Below, one piece after another: positions 41,901 to 49,390 of a stretch of 64,000 bases of DNA. Origin of the DNA: Collinsella aerofaciens (GTDB lineage Bacteria; Actinomycetota; Coriobacteriia; Coriobacteriales; Coriobacteriaceae); assembly GCF_005845035.1 (NCBI RefSeq), contig NZ_SPFO01000004.1, positions 1-64,000 on the forward strand, read 5' to 3'. The position numbers and the translations under genes were made by a program. The notes under the pieces are model-generated. The model saw only the letters and a program-made list of their open reading frames with translations. It was not told the DNA's origin and searched no databases. Within the stretch, counting starts at the first letter, position 1. The number at the start of each line of letters is the position of its first letter.

Positions 41901-42188
41901 AACGTTAACTGGTACGCCGGCGGCGCGGTCTTCGGACCGAACAGCCCGCGCGTCATCGGAATCGGCGACAACCGGCGATACGACGAGGCGGCCATCCCGC
42001 TGAGCCCTAAGGTGCTGGGCGGGATCGGCAGGGGGGTCGCCCAGACGATGGATGTCGGCGGCGGCTCGGACGGCGCTGCGGTCATCGCGTGGCTCGACCG
42101 AAACCTTCCGACAATCATCCGGGAGTACACGCCGGTCACGCTCGAGCGCGACCTCGACAGACACATCAGGGCGGTGGCACATGCATAG
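38940..42188 (+). CDS. Tape measure protein
   Basis: 1082 residues, which sets tail length. A conserved-type N-terminal tape region (VDTLNNFPKVLQSLGYGAD, ADLDKNGADG-like part) is followed by an alanine/glycine-rich hydrophobic section of near-repeats (about residues 525-860) with many potential membrane-crossing helices, consistent with DNA passage through the cell membrane. GTG 38940 follows GGGAGG. Its stop overlaps the Dit gene start. Confidence 0.92.
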   Translation: MAANVGSVSVKVMPSMDGFASKVDSSLSGSGASTGSKFGKAFCGAAGKTAGSGFVAKLTGSLSGATGAFSRSGRASGAAFSGGVLGKAAAFSGGLLCAVGDGLSSVNSVFGSTGTTAGGNMASKVASGFSAKAAVITGAVAGVVQRVVSTVSSSVDAAVARVDTLNNFPKVLQSLGYGADESQRSIDTLSDRLSELPTRLDAAATGVQQLAPSSKSIDQATDRYLAFNDAVLAGGASEDIQSNAMTQLTKAVSTNKMEMDAWMSIQQAMPGQLDQVAKSMLGQSASASDLYQAMKDGRVTVSDFADAVVDLDKNGADGITSFSEQAKAATGGIKTSFSNMCNAFPKGVAKIIGAIGSSNIVGVIDGVKGTVNGAFGAVTDAMADPSIRDAASSFAAVFSDVIAGGVSVAGDAFTGAAAMTSAFCETLLNNEAASSFAGTLDALGYTASSMGDAVWSTVSQITGWSSPAEGAADAANALDDAFEAAEPVIRSVGDAFQWVSEHSEETAPVVKAVGGAFLVMKVAGGPVGSLLKFIGGALLSLGASAPAAGAGLATTAAGETAAGTAAGAAAGKMTSFGAAVLMVGAGVLLACGGIGLLALSAIKLGEAGPQAAIGMAAMVAVIAGLALGAAALGPALTAGSVGMVAFGAAVALAGVGILLAATGLAIMSLALPTIAACGPEAAVGMVALGASLFVLAPGALTASGGLLALAAGAAACAVASAALGMAAIVAGVGLIVMGAGGLLAGAGLSTCSVLAMPLAVAATALGAAAMVGGAGLIVLGVGSLVAGAGLAVLAVGATAASLATAALALGMAALDVAMAGAAVSISTSADGLGTMGKAIPKISSGAPGAAAGLGALAAAAAVAAPALAAAPPSLASFSASCGAASASALLLSVSVAAVASMVAASMASASASAVSFGVRSGASFNRFSASARDAASAARSAIMGACRQMSAEVGSMRLTLPRINVGPLPHFSMSGKFDAQTGSVPSVNVNWYAGGAVFGPNSPRVIGIGDNRRYDEAAIPLSPKVLGGIGRGVAQTMDVGGGSDGAAVIAWLDRNLPTIIREYTPVTLERDLDRHIRAVAHA

Positions 42189-43020
42189 AATGCACTACGT
42201 GTCGTCATCGGGCGAGAGCGTCGACCTCGATGGCAACGGCGTCTTCGTCGGCACCGCTGCGGGCGTGCGCTCGCGCGAGTGGAGCTACGACCTCTCGTGG
42301 CGCGGCGCCTACGGCATCTCGCGAGACGCGAGGGAGGCGACGGTCGATGCCGTGGCGTCCTCGGCGGCTGCCGACAGGCTCAGGCGGCTCGCGGACAGGG
42401 ATATCTCCGTCGGCGAGCCCGGTCGCCTCGTTGTCGACGGTGTTTGGTACCAGCGCGCCTATATCGCTAAGTCCGAGACCTCGCAGATTTATGGCAGGCG
42501 GGGCATCGCCGCTACGCTTACCGTGCTGCTGCTCGACGGATCCTGGCGGCGCGAGGTCGCCCAGGAGTTCTACGCCCGGGAGGACGAGGACCAGACCGGC
42601 CTGGACTTCCCCCATGACTTCGAGTTCGACTACGGCGGATCGATCGCAAGCCGGTCGGTCACCGTCGATGGGCTGGTGCCTGCCGACCTTAAGCTCACGA
42701 TCTTCGGTCCCGCGTCGTCACCGCGCATCACCGTGACGCAGGGGGACTTCATCAACGTCTACTCCGCGGACGTTGAAGTGCCTGGCGGCTCCAGGCTTAT
42801 CATCGACGGCTCGAGCTTCCCCAAGACGATCAAGCTCGTCGGCATGTACGGTGAGACCGAGGACCGCTTCGCCGACGGCATGCGCGGAGAGGGCGCGGGA
42901 AGCGGCTCCTACTGCTTCGAGCAGCTGCGGCCGGGCACGTCCTCTGTCTCGTGGGACGGCTCGTTCGGCTTCACCATGACCCATTATCTTGAGGAGGGGG
43001 AGCCGCCTTGGAGCTCATAG
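42181..43020 (+). CDS. Distal tail protein (Dit-like)
   Basis: 279 residues. N-terminal hub domain (FVGTAAGVRSREWSYDL, GRLVVDGVWYQRAYIAK), then a galectin-like beta domain (SVTVDGLVPADLKLTIFG, FINVYSADVEVPGG). Located right after the tape measure, as Dit proteins are. Start ATG 42181 or 42190. The following gene starts inside its last codons. Confidence 0.8.
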   Translation: MHRMHYVSSSGESVDLDGNGVFVGTAAGVRSREWSYDLSWRGAYGISRDAREATVDAVASSAAADRLRRLADRDISVGEPGRLVVDGVWYQRAYIAKSETSQIYGRRGIAATLTVLLLDGSWRREVAQEFYAREDEDQTGLDFPHDFEFDYGGSIASRSVTVDGLVPADLKLTIFGPASSPRITVTQGDFINVYSADVEVPGGSRLIIDGSSFPKTIKLVGMYGETEDRFADGMRGEGAGSGSYCFEQLRPGTSSVSWDGSFGFTMTHYLEEGEPPWSS

Positions 43021-43994
43021 TCTCCGACAGCGCCGGCAGGACGCTTTTCCCGATTTCGAACTTCGAGCTGGATATGGACTCGGGCTGGGGCGACGGCGTC
43101 GACAACTCGTTCGATCTCGTGGTGCGCGACTCGTCCGTACCGTTGCCGGAGGCCGCTTGGCGTGTTTTCGCCGACGGCCTGGAGATCGGCGGGCGCGTCG
43201 AGGGCTTTGAGCTCAAGACTGGCCGCACTTCGTCCGAGCTGCACTGGACCGGGTCGACCTGGACTGGAGTGCTCGAGAAGCGCCTTCTATGGCCCGATCC
43301 GGGCCAGGACTACCTTGTCCTCTCTGGGGACGCAAACGCCGTGCTGCGCTCCGCGGTTAAACGGCTCGACATCGGCTCCCTCTTCACAGTTCCCGATGCC
43401 GACGCCGGGGTGAGCGTAAGCTACCGATGCAACAGGGACGCACCCGACGCTTGGACCAACCTTAGGCTGGCGATGCGCTCCGCAGGCCTTCGCCTCGATG
43501 CGAGGTGGGTGGGCGGATCGTGCAGGCTCCAGGCGGTGAAGGTGACAGACTGGCGCGGCAGGGTCGACTCCGATCTCGTTAACTTCGACCTCAAGAGCGA
43601 CCTGCTCGTCACCAATCACCTCAAGGCGGCCGGCAAGGGCGAACTTGCGGCCAGAGATGTCGTGGACGTCTACGCCGACCGGGAAGGCGGCGTAGGCACC
43701 GTGAAGGCGATGGCCGGCGTCTTCGAGCTCGAGGAGTACTACGACGCCAACAACACCGAGGGCGACGATCTCCGCGATCAGGCACTCAGCCGACTCAAGG
43801 ACAAACAGTCCGAGGGCAGCGTGACCGTGACGGTCAACGAGGGCGTCGAGTTCGGCCTCGGCGATATCGTCGAGGCCAGGCACTATTCGCCAAACGTGAC
43901 GGTCTCGGTCGAGATCAGCAGCAAGATCGTAAAGGCCGCGGGGTCGGGCTACAGCGCCACGTATGGCGCATCGCCTGGTGCGGTGGGGAAATAG
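43008..43994 (+). CDS. Tail-associated baseplate protein (Gp37-like)
   Basis: 328 residues, TTG start overlapping the Dit gene. It resembles the N-terminal gp27-like hub part of siphovirus Tal/Gp37 proteins (FELDMDSGWGDGVDNSFDLVV, LHWTGSTWTGVLEKRLL, EGSVTVTVNEGVEFGLGDIVE). Short for a Tal and has no lysin domain. Forms the tail-tip hub that carries the fibres. Confidence 0.75.
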   Translation: MELIVSDSAGRTLFPISNFELDMDSGWGDGVDNSFDLVVRDSSVPLPEAAWRVFADGLEIGGRVEGFELKTGRTSSELHWTGSTWTGVLEKRLLWPDPGQDYLVLSGDANAVLRSAVKRLDIGSLFTVPDADAGVSVSYRCNRDAPDAWTNLRLAMRSAGLRLDARWVGGSCRLQAVKVTDWRGRVDSDLVNFDLKSDLLVTNHLKAAGKGELAARDVVDVYADREGGVGTVKAMAGVFELEEYYDANNTEGDDLRDQALSRLKDKQSEGSVTVTVNEGVEFGLGDIVEARHYSPNVTVSVEISSKIVKAAGSGYSATYGASPGAVGK

Positions 43995-44003
43995 GAGACT
44001 GCT

Positions 44004-44477
44004 ATGAAGCAGATAGAACTCATCGGCCCGCCCCTTTACCAATGGGATACGGGTCGGCGCGTTCACATCGCGTTGCAGGGGGTGACGGAGGCACATTTCG
44101 CCGTCGCCGGATCGGAACGCGCATTGGTCGTCCCGGTCGTGGGCGGAGAGGCCGTGGTGCCCTCGCTTCTGCTTACTGCGGGCGTTGACATGGCCGTTTG
44201 GGCGAGCGATGGGCGCGACACGCACGCGCGCGCCGTGCTCAAGGTGCGCCCGAGGGCCAAGCCGGACGGCTACATCTACACCGATGACGAGGTCAAGACC
44301 TGGGCTGATGTCGAAGATTGGGTGCGAGAGCAGCTGAGGGCCGTAGGCGAGCCCGGCACGAAGTGGTATGTCGGGGGCGGCACCCCCGCCATAGGTGGTC
44401 GCGTCGGGGACCTCTATCTCGACAGTGAGACGGGCACCTATTATCGCTACGGCGAGATTGGAGATACAAATGGCTAA
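44004..44477 (+). CDS. Baseplate-linked hypothetical protein
   Basis: 157 residues. A beta-rich N-terminal domain is followed by a helical C-terminus with KTWADVEDWVREQL. The C-terminus ends in a glycine-rich GDLYLDSETGTYYRYG repeat, a motif also seen in the collagen-like proteins that follow (GAVYIDTADGFKVYQYG). It probably joins fibres to the hub. Confidence 0.6.
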   Translation: MKQIELIGPPLYQWDTGRRVHIALQGVTEAHFAVAGSERALVVPVVGGEAVVPSLLLTAGVDMAVWASDGRDTHARAVLKVRPRAKPDGYIYTDDEVKTWADVEDWVREQLRAVGEPGTKWYVGGGTPAIGGRVGDLYLDSETGTYYRYGEIGDTNG

Positions 44478-45147
44478 CGCATGGAACCAAGTTGGAACGC
44501 TCAAGGGCCCCAAAGGCGACAAGGGCGCGACCGGCAACGCCGGCCCCAAGGGCGGCAGCGTCCGCGTGGCGAGCGTCAATATCCCGTCGGAAGGCGAAGT
44601 CGCATTCTCGGCGCTTTCCCCGTCTGACGGCGTGCAGGTCGGCGACCTCGTGCTCGATGCCAAGGGAAGTGTCTATCCCATTTCGGCGGTGGATCCGGGC
44701 AGGTCTACCGCCCGAGTCGGTTCCGCCATCAACGGCGTGAGCCTCAAGGGGCCCAAAGGCGAAACGGGCGACACTGGCCCCAAAGGTGCCGACGGCACGT
44801 CCATAACGGTCAAGGGCGCGGTGAGCAGCGAGTCCGCGCTGCCGTCCGATGGCGACATCGGCGACACCTACGTCACGAGCGACAACGGCCACATGTGGGT
44901 GAAAACCGCCGCGACCGGTGATGCGCAGTGGACGGACCTCGGCGAAATGAAGGGGCCCAAGGGCGACAAGGGGGCCACGGGCGAAAAGGGTGACAGGGGC
45001 GACACCGGCCCCAAGGGCGCACAGGGGCCGGCTGGCCCAGGCATTACGTTCGGCCAAGGGGCTCCTACGGCAGCGTCGCAGGAGGGAGCCGTCTACATTG
45101 ATACGGCAGACGGCTTTAAGGTCTACCAGTACGGTACGAGTGCCTAG
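44470..45147 (+). CDS. Collagen-like tail fibre protein
   Basis: 225 residues with three Gly-X-Y blocks (GPKGDKGATGNAGPKGG near residue 13, GPKGETGDTGPKGADG near 95, and a longer one near 160), which form trimeric triple helices. Small beta domains separate them. The N-terminus MANAWNQVGTLKGPKGD is shared by the next two genes. Overlaps the preceding gene by 8 bp. Confidence 0.8.
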   Translation: MANAWNQVGTLKGPKGDKGATGNAGPKGGSVRVASVNIPSEGEVAFSALSPSDGVQVGDLVLDAKGSVYPISAVDPGRSTARVGSAINGVSLKGPKGETGDTGPKGADGTSITVKGAVSSESALPSDGDIGDTYVTSDNGHMWVKTAATGDAQWTDLGEMKGPKGDKGATGEKGDRGDTGPKGAQGPAGPGITFGQGAPTAASQEGAVYIDTADGFKVYQYGTSA

Positions 45148-45162
45148 TGAAGGGGGAGCGAT

Positions 45163-45396
45163 ATGGCGTGGACTAACATCGGATCGCTGAAGGGTCCCAA
45201 AGGCGATAAGGGCGAGACCGGTGCCAGGGGAGCGCAAGGGGCCCAGGGGCCGCGAGGGGAGACCGGCCCGATCGGGCCCAAGGGCGCCGACGGCACCTCA
45301 GTGACCGCTGGGACTGGCGCACCGACAGGTACTGCCGTGGTCGGTTCGGTCTACATCGACGCGAGCACGGGCAACCTGTACACCTACAAGGCCTAG
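45163..45396 (+). CDS. Short collagen-like tail protein
   Basis: 77 residues starting MAWTNIGSLKGPKGDKGET, with one Gly-X-Y block, then GSVYIDASTGNLYTYK, the same end motif as its upstream neighbour. Clearly a shortened paralog, produced by duplication in the fibre cluster. Confidence 0.75.
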   Translation: MAWTNIGSLKGPKGDKGETGARGAQGAQGPRGETGPIGPKGADGTSVTAGTGAPTGTAVVGSVYIDASTGNLYTYKA

Positions 45397-45410
45397 CGGG
45401 TGACGGCGAA

Positions 45411-45623
45411 ATGGCCTGGATCAAGTTGGGCAACATAAAGGGGCCTGCCGGGGAGACGGGGCCACAGGGTCCTGCAGCCTCGACCGCCCAGACGTTCCTC
45501 GCTGCACACCCTGTGGGCTCCCTCTATATGGAAAGCAAGGGCAAAAACCCAGGTGCCACCTATGGGGGAACGTGGGTCATGCGGGACAGCCAGAACGGCT
45601 TTATATGGGAAAGGACGGCTTAA
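45411..45623 (+). CDS. Short collagen-like tail protein with fibre-tip-like end
   Basis: 70 residues. Same start pattern (MAWIKLGNIKGPAGETG) followed by FLAAHPVGSLYMESKGKNPG and TYGGTWVM, a sequence often found near receptor-binding tips. It ends one base before the start of the variable fibre gene. Confidence 0.7.
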   Translation: MAWIKLGNIKGPAGETGPQGPAASTAQTFLAAHPVGSLYMESKGKNPGATYGGTWVMRDSQNGFIWERTA

Positions 45624-46436
45624 ATGGAGATAGTGACCGGTAAAGCGGGCGTGCCACACGTCAGCTCGTCCGACGACGGCCGCCGCATTGCGGGCGAAGT
45701 CGGCACTGGCAGCTATGTGCTGCAGACGGGCGGCAAACTGGCCCCATCTCTCGTCGACGCGAACACCGTCCGTATCGCGACCGGCGACATGATCGTGCAG
45801 GGTCGCCATATCGGCGTCACCTCGCCCGAGGACGTCAAGGTGGCGAGCGGCTCGCAAGGCAAGAAGCGCATGGACTACATTTGTGTCCATTACACCCGCG
45901 ATGTGAGCGGGTCCAGCCCGACCCTTGTCGAGACGGTCGAGTGGAAGGTTCTCCAGGGAACCCCCGGCTCGAGCGCCGCCGCGCCGTCGGTGCCGAAAGG
46001 CTCTATCCTGGACGGTGACGCTGACGTGACGGTCCCGATCTGCTCGGTGACATTCGACGGACTGACGACGGGTCAGCCTAAGCTTCTCATCCCCAAACTG
46101 ACTCCCCTGGCAGACCTCGGGGATTCTGTATCCCCGGTTTTCGTTGATTGCGGCATTACCAATCTGCCGACTACTGTCCGCATGGTTGGAAATATTGTTG
46201 TGGTCACGGTGTCCGGCACGCTAAAGAGTGCTGTAGGGGCCTGGGGAATGCTGACATTAAGTAACGCAGTGCCAATGACAAGAGATAGGCATAACTCGCT
46301 TCTCATTTCGCAAGACACAACCGACCCCCGCATCTTGCTGTCGGTAACAGGGACCCATCTATTCATAGAGTCCAAAGGGGCCTCGATACCCCAGGGCTCC
46401 TGGATGTTCGGCCAGCTTGTATATCTCTGCGTGTAG
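45624..46436 (+). CDS. Receptor-binding tail protein with switchable C-terminus
   Basis: 270 residues. Residues 1 to about 165 (MEIVTGKAGVPHVSSSDDG onward) are the constant tail-attachment part. At codons Gly-Asp-Ser-Val-Ser the gene contains recombination-like site S1 (46123-46133). The last 100 residues come from cassette A and end LVYLCV-TAG directly before site S2. Two further cassettes with matching sites lie downstream and can replace cassette A in frame. The C-terminus of such proteins contacts the host surface, so the switch should alter host recognition. Confidence 0.85.
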   Translation: MEIVTGKAGVPHVSSSDDGRRIAGEVGTGSYVLQTGGKLAPSLVDANTVRIATGDMIVQGRHIGVTSPEDVKVASGSQGKKRMDYICVHYTRDVSGSSPTLVETVEWKVLQGTPGSSAAAPSVPKGSILDGDADVTVPICSVTFDGLTTGQPKLLIPKLTPLADLGDSVSPVFVDCGITNLPTTVRMVGNIVVVTVSGTLKSAVGAWGMLTLSNAVPMTRDRHNSLLISQDTTDPRILLSVTGTHLFIESKGASIPQGSWMFGQLVYLCV

Positions 46437-46769
46437 CATTCTGTATCCCGCGAGGTTGGCTATCAGTTCTTATATGGGAAAGACTTCTCGGGTCCCTATG
46501 TGGCTTACCGTAAAATAGGCTTCCTGGTAGAGATGTCTTGGAATTTCATTCAGGAATCATCACAGTTATGGAATGCAGGGACGTTGCCCGTTGAATTCCG
46601 TCCGACTCAATCATTCCTTGCGCCGGCTGTGCGTACATCTTCAAGCGGCATCGTCAACAACGGCACTGCAGAAGTCGAGGTTCAGAAATCTGGCAAAGTT
46701 GTCTTTATTAGCGCGGTAGCTGTTAGCCAAGGGCACAACATTGGACACTGCATCTGGATTGCCAAATAG
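46437..46769 (+). pseudogene. Silent tail-protein cassette B
   Basis: Open in the same register as the active gene across S2 (codons His-Ser-Val-Ser-Arg). It encodes about 106 residues (GYQFLYGKDFSGPYVAYRKI, later LPVEFRPTQSF, VEVQKSGKVVFISAV) and stops with TAG overlapping S3. It has no start or ribosome site, so it is not translated as it stands. The content is that of a fibre-tip domain. It needs two successive inversions, or a deletion between S1 and S2, to be fused to the constant part. Confidence 0.8.
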
Positions 46770-46780
46770 GATACAGAATG

Positions 46781-47011
46781 CTAGAAACAGCAAAACATCA
46801 CCGGGATAGTCTCGGCATCGCCCTTATAAGTCTGCACTATCATCCAACGCTGTTTCCCCGCCGACGAGACCGCCGCCTGGCGAATAAATCGCACGCCGGA
46901 CAGTGGAAAGGCGAGCACGAAATTTCTGGCCTTGATTTCCGTATCGAACTCGTCGTAATAAAACGGGCCGTACTGCTTATTAGCAGAAAAAGTCACGCTG
47001 CGCACGACATG
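46781..47011 (-). pseudogene. Silent tail-protein cassette C
   Basis: Reads on the minus strand from S4 in the shared register (Asn-Ser-Val-Ser-His-Val-Val). It gives about 76 residues (SVTFSANKQYGPFYYDEFDT, RQAAVSSAGKQRWMIVQTY), ending in TAG one base before S3. A single S1 by S4 inversion would put it in place of cassette A. Confidence 0.8.
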
Positions 47012-47024
47012 GGATACAGAATTC

Positions 47025-47894
47025 CTACCCGCCGAGTATCAACCGCTCCACCACCCTTTGTGCGTCCTTGCAGATGCGCGGCCTCGGCACGATGTAGTGC
47101 TCGTATGCCGTGCCGATATCGGTGTGTCCCAGCATCATGGCCACGGTCTCAATACCCACGCCTGCCTCCACGGCGAGCGTCGCCCACGTGTGACGGCATT
47201 CCGTCATCGAGGTCCAGGCGGCTCCGGCTTGGCGACATGCGGATTTGATGTGCCGCGCAATGGCGTCGGGCGACAGTTCGCACAGCCAGCCCGAGCGGCC
47301 TTTTCGCAGCGCGCGCAGGCGGTTGACGGCGAAGCGGGGGAGCCAGCAGGACCGCGCGGAGCGCTCGGTCTTCGGCGCCTCGACGACCTCATTGCCGCGC
47401 ACGACTTGCCTCGAACGGCGGATGCGGACCTCACCGGTGCGCAGGTCGATGTCCGACCACTTGAGGCCGCACGCCTCGCCGCGCCGCAGCCCGAGGGTTA
47501 CCGAGCAGATTGCGACCGCCTCGCACTCGTGTCCCCACAGCGCGCGGAGGTAGGCACGGACCTGGCTCGCCTCCATCGTGCGTGGGCAGTGCGCCGGCTT
47601 GCGCGGTAGCTCGACACCGGCGGCGGTTGGGTCGTACATCCGCACACCGAGACGGCGGATGGCCCAGCGGATAACCTGCCGCAGGGTCTTGTATGCCTTT
47701 TCGGCGGCCCCCGGCAGATCAAACGAATCAATCCAGCCCTGTACGCCCTCGGGCGTTATCGCCTCGAGTTCCAGCTCGCCCCAGCGAGGTAGGACGTGCA
47801 GCGCTAGCGCGCTCTCGTATCCGGCCAGGGTGCAGGCGCGCAGCCTGCCGCGCTTATCGTCCATGTACCTCGAGGCGGCCTCTGCAACTTTCAT
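47025..47894 (-). CDS. Tyrosine recombinase of the tail shufflon (Rci/Rin-like)
   Basis: 289-residue tyrosine recombinase. It has a SAM-like core-binding domain (about 1-95) and a catalytic domain with first Arg in LGLRRGEACGL, Lys near EAPKTERSARS, second Arg in TECRHTWATLAV (the usual His of HxxR is Thr), His in LGHTDIGTA and Tyr in YEHYIV. I place the start at ATG 47894, 6 nt after GGAG. TTG 47906 is possible. Its stop lies 2 bp from site S4, and it points toward the cassettes. It lies inside the tail/lysis module, not near an att site, so a role in fibre switching is the natural reading. Confidence 0.88.
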   Translation of the reverse strand: MKVAEAASRYMDDKRGRLRACTLAGYESALALHVLPRWGELELEAITPEGVQGWIDSFDLPGAAEKAYKTLRQVIRWAIRRLGVRMYDPTAAGVELPRKPAHCPRTMEASQVRAYLRALWGHECEAVAICSVTLGLRRGEACGLKWSDIDLRTGEVRIRRSRQVVRGNEVVEAPKTERSARSCWLPRFAVNRLRALRKGRSGWLCELSPDAIARHIKSACRQAGAAWTSMTECRHTWATLAVEAGVGIETVAMMLGHTDIGTAYEHYIVPRPRICKDAQRVVERLILGG

Positions 47895-47993
47895 CATGGT
47901 CTCCAATCCCGTAAATCCCAGACGCGTGGGCTCTCAAGGAGAGGATACGCGCGTGGGATTTCTGCCACGAGAGGTCGAGAGAAAGGAGTCTAA

Positions 47994-48401
47994 ATGGCAT
48001 TGATCGGGACCCTTGTCGGGCCCGCAGTGCGCCTGGCGACAGACGGGAGGGGTCTCCCGATTCTCGCGTCTGATGAGCCTGAGGTCCCCGAGGGTTTCAA
48101 GGCGGACATGGCGTATGAGCAGCGGGGCGGTTCCATCTACCAAGTATGGAGTGTCGTGCCAGACGGGGTGCGCGATGACGCGGTGCGGCTTGCTGCCATG
48201 TCCGCCGAGACTCTCGGTGATGTGGATGCGCTGAAGGTACCCCAGCTCATCCGGCCGTGGTATGTGGGTGAGGCCTCGTATGCCGCTGGCGCGCGCGTGG
48301 CATATGGAGGCGACCTGTACAAGTGCCTGCAGACGCATGCACCCCGTATCGGATCTGAGCCCGATACGGCTCCGGAGCTTTGGGAAAGAATCAACCATTA
48401 A
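47994..48401 (+). CDS. Tail protein with one carbohydrate-binding module
   Basis: 135 residues. The N-terminal half (VRLATDGRGLPILAS, MAYEQRGGSIYQVWSVVPDG) is shared with the next gene. The C-terminal half is a CBM5/12-like chitin-binding module (RPWYVGEASYAAGARVAYGG, LYKCLQTH, PELWERI). It should help the tip stick to cell-wall sugars. The ATG follows GAAAGGAG. Confidence 0.75.
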   Translation: MALIGTLVGPAVRLATDGRGLPILASDEPEVPEGFKADMAYEQRGGSIYQVWSVVPDGVRDDAVRLAAMSAETLGDVDALKVPQLIRPWYVGEASYAAGARVAYGGDLYKCLQTHAPRIGSEPDTAPELWERINH

Positions 48402-48410
48402 GGAGAAAAA

Positions 48411-48983
48411 ATGTTTTACGGACAATTTGTATCTGGGTCTGTCTACCTGACTACGGACGGCTCCGGCCTGCCGATTCGCGAGGCGGCGGAACCCAACCCC
48501 GACGCCGGTTACCACACGGTGCTCGCCTATGAGCAGCATGACGGCGCCATCTGGCAGGTGTGGACTCTCGTTCCCGATGCCGGAACGCCTCAGGACGCTG
48601 CCCTCGTGCTCGCCCAGATCCAGGCGGCCACCCTCTCCGACCATGATGCGTTGAAGGTTCCGGCGCTCTATCCGCTCTATGCATGCGGTCACGTCTATGC
48701 GCAGGGAGACCGCGTGCTCTGGCAGGGCACGCTCTACAAGGCTATCTCCGGCCACACGGCGACCGCTGCGGACCCCGTATCCGATCCCCAGCACTGGGCG
48801 AAGGTCGTAGCGTCCACGGCCGGCGGCGCCGGCGTTCCCGAGTGGATCGGAGGAAAGTCGTACGCCAAGGGTGACCGGGTTACCAAGTACGGCACCGTCT
48901 ACGAGTCGCTGATTGACGGCAACACGCTCGAGCCCGGCGTCGTCGGGTCTGACGGCGCCTGGAGCATCGTGAGCAACGGCTAG
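48411..48983 (+). CDS. Tail protein with two carbohydrate-binding modules
   Basis: 190 residues, a paralog of the preceding protein with the same N-terminal domain (VYLTTDGSGLPIREAAEPN, LAYEQHDGAIWQVWTLVPD). Two CBM5/12-like repeats follow (YACGHVYAQGDRVLWQGTLY and WIGGKSYAKGDRVTKYGTVY). Duplication within the tail-tip cluster produced the pair. Confidence 0.78.
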   Translation: MFYGQFVSGSVYLTTDGSGLPIREAAEPNPDAGYHTVLAYEQHDGAIWQVWTLVPDAGTPQDAALVLAQIQAATLSDHDALKVPALYPLYACGHVYAQGDRVLWQGTLYKAISGHTATAADPVSDPQHWAKVVASTAGGAGVPEWIGGKSYAKGDRVTKYGTVYESLIDGNTLEPGVVGSDGAWSIVSNG

Positions 48984-48994
48984 GGGAGGATCGT

Positions 48995-49390
48995 ATGTCG
49001 ATATTCTTCGTCCAGCTGACCGAGCCTCAGGTCTGGGCCATTAGCCTTGCATGCGTACTAATGCTCATGGACATCGTCACCGGCTTCATCAGCGCCGTCA
49101 TCAACGGTACCGTTTCGAGCTCCAAGATGCGCGAGGGGCTCGGCCACAAGGCGCAGCTCCTCTGCGTTATCCTGCTTTCCATCATCATCGAGGCGGGCAC
49201 GCAGCACGTCGTGGGCCTTGGCCTGGGCGGCGTGACCGTCACGGTCGTTTGCACCTACATCGCCGTCATGGAGGTCGCGAGCTGCATGGAGAACGTCTGC
49301 TCAGGCTATCCCGAGCTGCGCGACACCCCGCTCATGCGCATCTTCAAGCACGATGGAGGAGGCGACGCTAGTGGCGATCACTCAGCGTGA
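48995..49390 (+). CDS. Phage holin
   Basis: 131 residues, phi29-type (toxin secretion/phage lysis holin) family. Hydrophobic segments near VWAISLACVLMLMDIVTGF, LLCVILLSIIIEAG and TVTVVCTYIAVMEV, with the typical GLGHKAQ loop. The charged C-terminus ends in Asp/Gly/His. It times lysis by making pores for the endolysin, whose gene overlaps its 3' end. Confidence 0.88.
   Translation: MSIFFVQLTEPQVWAISLACVLMLMDIVTGFISAVINGTVSSSKMREGLGHKAQLLCVILLSIIIEAGTQHVVGLGLGGVTVTVVCTYIAVMEVASCMENVCSGYPELRDTPLMRIFKHDGGGDASGDHSA

Larger units (their letters stand above)
46123..47022. repeat. Shufflon: four 11-bp recombination-like sites
   Basis: ATTCTGTATCC occurs at 46123-46133 (S1, forward), 46438-46448 (S2, forward), 46769-46779 (S3, reverse) and 47012-47022 (S4, reverse). 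The sites bound three cassettes: A (304 bp, expressed), B (320 bp, forward) and C (232 bp, reverse). In each, the reading frame through the site is the same and a TAG stop abuts the next site. S4 is 2 bp from the recombinase stop codon. Confidence 0.9.

Noticed and set aside
46437..47011. Cassettes B and C as independent small genes
   Set aside because: Neither has a ribosome site. Their frames continue through the recombination sites in the register of the active gene, which explains them better as silent ends.
47058..47609. Plus-strand ORF of 183 codons
   Set aside because: It is the antisense shadow of the shufflon recombinase, without a ribosome site or recognisable content.
45624..47906. 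Diversity-generating retroelement at the tail-tip gene
   Set aside because: No reverse transcriptase and no template/variable repeat pair are present. The short sites and tyrosine recombinase fit inversion instead.
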